DNA of 8,515 nucleotides from DATDRS01 sp035291605. Its GTDB lineage: Bacteria > Chloroflexota > Anaerolineae > Anaerolineales > UBA6663. Position 1 is the first letter of the stretch; each line of letters opens with the position of its first letter. The stretch is from NCBI GenBank assembly GCA_035291605.1, contig DATDRS010000488.1:1-8515 (forward strand), given 5' to 3'. The position numbers and the translations under genes were made by a program. The notes under the pieces are model-generated. The model did not search any database. It was not told the origin of the DNA and saw only the letters and a list, made by a program, of their open reading frames with translations. Of this stretch, positions 5,767 through 8,515 are shown in pieces.

Positions 5767-8515
5767 TCAGGCCAGCAAGTCGAGCTCTCTGGCCCGCGCC
5801 ACAGCCTGTGTCCGGCTGTGCACATTCAGCTTGCCGTAAAGATTCTTGAGGTGCCATTGGATTGTGCTCAAAGCCACAACCAGTCTTTGCGCGATTTCTT
5901 GATTAGACAGGCCCGCGGCGACGAGGTGGAGGATTTCAAGCTCGCGCGCGCTGAGCGGGTCAGGCAAAGGCTGAAGGCTGAAGGCTGAGGGATGGGGGAC
6001 AGAGATGCTTTCATGTCTCATCTTCGCAGCGCGCTCCTCATCCTTTACGAAAGCGGCGAGTAGCTTGCGAACATACTCCTTCATCCTGCCGCCTTCATCC
6101 CTCATCCTTTCTAAGAGAAGCCTCATCGCTTGGCCCTCATCCACGAACACTCGGATATAACCTTCCGGTTCAGCCAGGGTCAACGCCTGTCTGAGAGCTT
6201 CAAACGCCTCGCCCGTTTTGCCCTGCGCCTGCCGTCCCACTGCCAGCAGGGCAAAGATTTCGATCAGACGTCCGCCCCGCCCGGCGGCTTCGGCGGCGGC
6301 GCGGAGCCGGGTCAGCAACCGGATCGCCTCGTCCGCGCGGTTCTGCGCCAGCAGGGCGCGCGCCAGCGTGAGGTAAGCGGCCTCGTCGAGATAACTTGGC
6401 TCATCCTCGGCGCTCAGGCCGTACGCCTGTATCCAGCGCAGAGCAGCCGCTGCGTCACCCTGCCGCTGCCACAGCCGCGCTTGAGCATCGTGGTGCGCCA
6501 TGAACGAAGTCATCCGGCGTGTGGGCGCCAGTTGTATCGCCTGGCGAAAGGCCCGCGCCGCGCCCTCGGCGTCGCCATGCGCCTGCGCCAACATCCCCAG
6601 CCGGGTGTAGCCGCAGACCTGAACGCCGAGGCTCCGTCCCTGATGTCCATATTCTATCCCGGCCAGCGCCTCGCGTGTTCCGGCCTCCAGGTCGTTCCAC
6701 TCGCGCAGAACTTCGCTCAGCCCCACGTGCAGCGCGCCGGGCATGGCCAGTCCGGGCGTGCCGCGCGCAGCGGCCAGTTGCAGCGCCTCGCGGAAAATCT
6801 GTGCGGCTTGATGGAGCCGGCCGCAGAGGATGTCCAGCTCGCCCAACTCGTACATCGCCACCATCGTCATATAAATATTGTCGGCCTGTTGGCTCATGCT
6901 CAAGGCTTCGGTCAGGGCCTGATAGGCCGCCGCTGTTTGCCCGGTCAGCAGATAGGCGTTGCCCAGATTGCGCGTGACCACGCTCCGCCACACCCAATTC
7001 GCCTCCGGCAAATCGCGCAGCGCTTGCTGCGAAAGCTCCTGCGTCCGCCCGGCGTCGCCTTCCATCATCACCATGATCGCTTGAACCGTCGCGAGCATGC
7101 CTCGGATAACCGGGCGCTCCTCAACGGCTATCCCGCCCCCTGCCTTCAGCCCGCGCTCGGCGTCGTTCAAACGCTCCTGAGCCGCCTCATAGCGGCCGAG
7201 GATATTCAAGATCCAGGCGTGGAAAATACAGAGTCGGGGCCGGGAACAGATCATCTCATCCGGCAGCGCCTCCAGCCAGCCCAGCAAACGGATCATCTCG
7301 CCGCGCATCCAGATAGATTCGGCGATCTGCTCGACCAGCCGTGCGGCCGGCCCGGTATCCCCGACGGCCAGCGCGTGCCCGACCGCTTCAGGGATCAGTC
7401 CGTGGCGCTCGCACCACTCGGCTGCCCGGCGGTGCAGTTCGGGCCAGCGTTCCGGCCAGGTCTGGCGCAGCCGCTCGCGCAGGAAATCCGAGAAAAGCGT
7501 GTGATAGCGATACCAATGGCGATGATCGTCCAGCGGGATGAGAAACAGGTTAGCGCGCTCCAGTTGCTCAAGGATGAGGGCCGATGACTGCAAGAGGAAG
7601 GGTAAGCCGGTCTCTGCCTGCTTCTTTCCGCCTTCCTCCTTTCCCAGGACCGCATCACACAACGGGCCGCTGAGGCGGTCCAGGATGGATGTCTCCAGCA
7701 AGAAAGCCTGCACTTCAGGCGGCTGACGCTGGAGGACCTGCTCGGCCAGATAATCCAGGATGTAACGATGGCTGCCCGTGAACGCCTGAATGAACTCCGC
7801 GCGATCAGCGCGCTCCCGCATAGACAGCGCCGCTAACTGCAAACCGGCGATCCAGCCTTCGGTGCGAGCCGCGAGCGCCGCAATCGCCTCGGCCGGCAGG
7901 TTCAAATCCATCTGCTGATTGAGAAAGGCCGCCGCCTCGGCCGGCGCAAAGCGCAGGTCGTTGGCGTGGAGCTCGACCAACTGGCCGCGCGCCCGGAGCT
8001 GCGCCAGCGGCAGGCCCGAGGGGTCGGCCCGGCTGGCGACGACCAGGCGCATCGGCGGCGGCAGATGCGCGACTAAAAACGCGAGGGCTTGATGTATTTC
8101 CGGCAGGGTAATCAGGTGATAGTCGTCGAGGACGAGGACAAAATCCGCGGGAACTTCGGCGATGTGATTGATGAGGGCCGTCAGCCGGGCTTCCAGCGAA
8201 AGCGGGCGTGGCGCCTCCGTCTCCAGCCAGGCGTCCTCGCCAATCCCAATCTCCAGCGTCGCCAGCGCCGCGACCAGGTAAGTTCCAAACCGAAGAGGGT
8301 CGTTGTCGTGCTCATCCAGCGAAATCCACGCGACGGGCAAGGCGCTGCGGGCTGAAGCGATCCATTCGCTCAGCAGCGTGGTCTTGCCAAAGCCGGGCGG
8401 CGCGACGACGATCGTCAGCGGGCGCACCAGGGCCTCATTCAGGCGCGCCAAAAGGCGCGGGCGCGGCACCAGATTGGGGCGCACCTGTGGGATATAGAGT
8501 TTGGGGCGGATGAGC
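5767..8515 (-). CDS. LuxR-family transcriptional regulator, MalT-like (LAL) type, 5'-partial
   Basis: This large ATP-binding activator is cut at the right edge. The frame stays open to the last base, reading LIRPKLYIPQVRPNLVPRPRL, the usual LAL N-terminus, so the GTG at 8484 is internal and the real start lies a few codons outside. Counting from that GTG (905 residues to the stop), the Walker A motif APPGFGKTT is at 28-36 and Walker B FVLVLDDYH is at 115-123. The STAND-type ATPase region continues to about 340 (RANLFLIPLDD...WYRYHTLFSDFL). TPR-like helical repeats follow at about 345-785. The C-terminal LuxR helix-turn-helix is at about 843-905 (PLSARELEILHLVAAGLSNQEIA...STIQWHLKNLYGKLNVHSRTQAV). 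All key elements look intact. The linker at 787-840 contains heptanucleotide repeats. Such proteins bind ATP and a small inducer and then activate promoters. Control of the adjacent importer is plausible from its position but unproven. Confidence 0.95.
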   Translation of the reverse strand, partial: LIRPKLYIPQVRPNLVPRPRLLARLNEALVRPLTIVVAPPGFGKTTLLSEWIASARSALPVAWISLDEHDNDPLRFGTYLVAALATLEIGIGEDAWLETEAPRPLSLEARLTALINHIAEVPADFVLVLDDYHLITLPEIHQALAFLVAHLPPPMRLVVASRADPSGLPLAQLRARGQLVELHANDLRFAPAEAAAFLNQQMDLNLPAEAIAALAARTEGWIAGLQLAALSMRERADRAEFIQAFTGSHRYILDYLAEQVLQRQPPEVQAFLLETSILDRLSGPLCDAVLGKEEGGKKQAETGLPFLLQSSALILEQLERANLFLIPLDDHRHWYRYHTLFSDFLRERLRQTWPERWPELHRRAAEWCERHGLIPEAVGHALAVGDTGPAARLVEQIAESIWMRGEMIRLLGWLEALPDEMICSRPRLCIFHAWILNILGRYEAAQERLNDAERGLKAGGGIAVEERPVIRGMLATVQAIMVMMEGDAGRTQELSQQALRDLPEANWVWRSVVTRNLGNAYLLTGQTAAAYQALTEALSMSQQADNIYMTMVAMYELGELDILCGRLHQAAQIFREALQLAAARGTPGLAMPGALHVGLSEVLREWNDLEAGTREALAGIEYGHQGRSLGVQVCGYTRLGMLAQAHGDAEGAARAFRQAIQLAPTRRMTSFMAHHDAQARLWQRQGDAAAALRWIQAYGLSAEDEPSYLDEAAYLTLARALLAQNRADEAIRLLTRLRAAAEAAGRGGRLIEIFALLAVGRQAQGKTGEAFEALRQALTLAEPEGYIRVFVDEGQAMRLLLERMRDEGGRMKEYVRKLLAAFVKDEERAAKMRHESISVPHPSAFSLQPLPDPLSARELEILHLVAAGLSNQEIAQRLVVALSTIQWHLKNLYGKLNVHSRTQAVARARELDLLA
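5967..5994 (+). repeat. Heptanucleotide tandem repeat AAGGCTG x3 plus a variant, within the regulator gene
   Basis: Three perfect copies of AAGGCTG (5967-5973, 5974-5980, 5981-5987) are followed by the variant AGGGATG (5988-5994). On the coding (-) strand this reads CATCCCT CAGCCTT CAGCCTT CAGCCTT. Three copies make 21 bases, so the frame is kept and each copy is read in a different frame, giving HPSAFSLQPL just before the DNA-binding domain. Confidence 0.85.
6078..6112 (+). repeat. Heptad-register repeat (CCTTCAT-like), inverted relative to the AAGGCTG cluster
   Basis: In seven-base steps from 6078 the sequence reads CCTTCAT, CCTGCCG, CCTTCAT, CCCTCAT, CCTTTCT. CCTTCATCC occurs twice, 14 bases apart. 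A lone related copy, CTCATCCTTT, occurs at 6037-6046 and again at 6101-6110. It encodes RMRDEGGRMKE in the regulator linker. It carries the same CCYTCAK-type unit as the 5967-5994 cluster, but on the opposite strand. Confidence 0.7.

Noticed and set aside
6130..7587. Open frame on the + strand (about 485 codons) antisense to the regulator
   Set aside because: It has low-complexity, Gln/Arg/Pro-rich composition with no domain, and lies wholly within a well-supported LAL regulator gene.
8482..8484. GTG as the start codon of the regulator
   Set aside because: The frame continues upstream to the window edge with the conserved LYIPQVRPNLVPRPRL sequence, so the GTG encodes an internal valine.
1..8515. 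CRISPR arrays, insertion sequences, tRNA or rRNA genes, phage or defence genes
   Set aside because: I found no regularly spaced long repeats, transposase motifs, terminal inverted repeats or RNA-gene signatures. The only tandem repeats are the heptads within the regulator gene.

Overview
The window is a GC-rich bacterial segment that most likely comes from a Chloroflexota genome (Anaerolineae/Caldilineae-like). This is inferred from the style of the proteins: lipoproteins with Pro/Thr-rich or Val-rich linkers after the lipobox, a large MalT-type (LAL) LuxR regulator, and short heptanucleotide repeats embedded in coding sequence. No rRNA or other taxonomic marker is present, so the assignment is tentative. 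There are six genes: one small lipoprotein gene on the + strand and five genes on the - strand.

Layout from left to right. (1) 23-523 (+): small conserved lipoprotein of unknown function, followed by a strong intrinsic terminator at 549-587. (2) 587-5422 (-), read right to left: a family-5 (oligopeptide/dipeptide-type) substrate-binding lipoprotein, a small DUF1579-like soluble protein, a DppB/OppB-type permease and a DppC/OppC-type permease. The permease genes are tightly coupled. The cluster ends by running convergently into the lipoprotein gene, and no ATPase gene follows. (3) 5423-5766: a gap of about 340 bases with three hairpins, containing the leader of the binding-protein gene. (4) 5767-8515 (-): a large LuxR-family regulator whose 5' end runs off the right edge.

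The most unusual element is the substrate-binding protein. Its sequence order is the reverse of the normal family order. The half that is normally C-terminal (SDIRVRQAL onward) follows the signal peptide. The half that is normally N-terminal (RDTIVYGFTQEP ... WSDG ... GVGPY ... NPYYYGG ... HIDMNL) comes last. The protein therefore looks circularly permuted, with new ends at the hinge between lobes, in one uninterrupted frame with its own Shine-Dalgarno sequence, lipobox and stop codon. Both permeases also appear to carry extra sequence in loops predicted to face outside, the side on which the binding protein docks. Together they may form a distinct lineage of peptide-type importers that borrows its ATPases from elsewhere.

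The regulator is encoded upstream on the same strand and could control the importer, but no operator can be shown from sequence alone. The linker between its TPR-like region and its DNA-binding domain contains two clusters of heptanucleotide repeats in opposite orientations.
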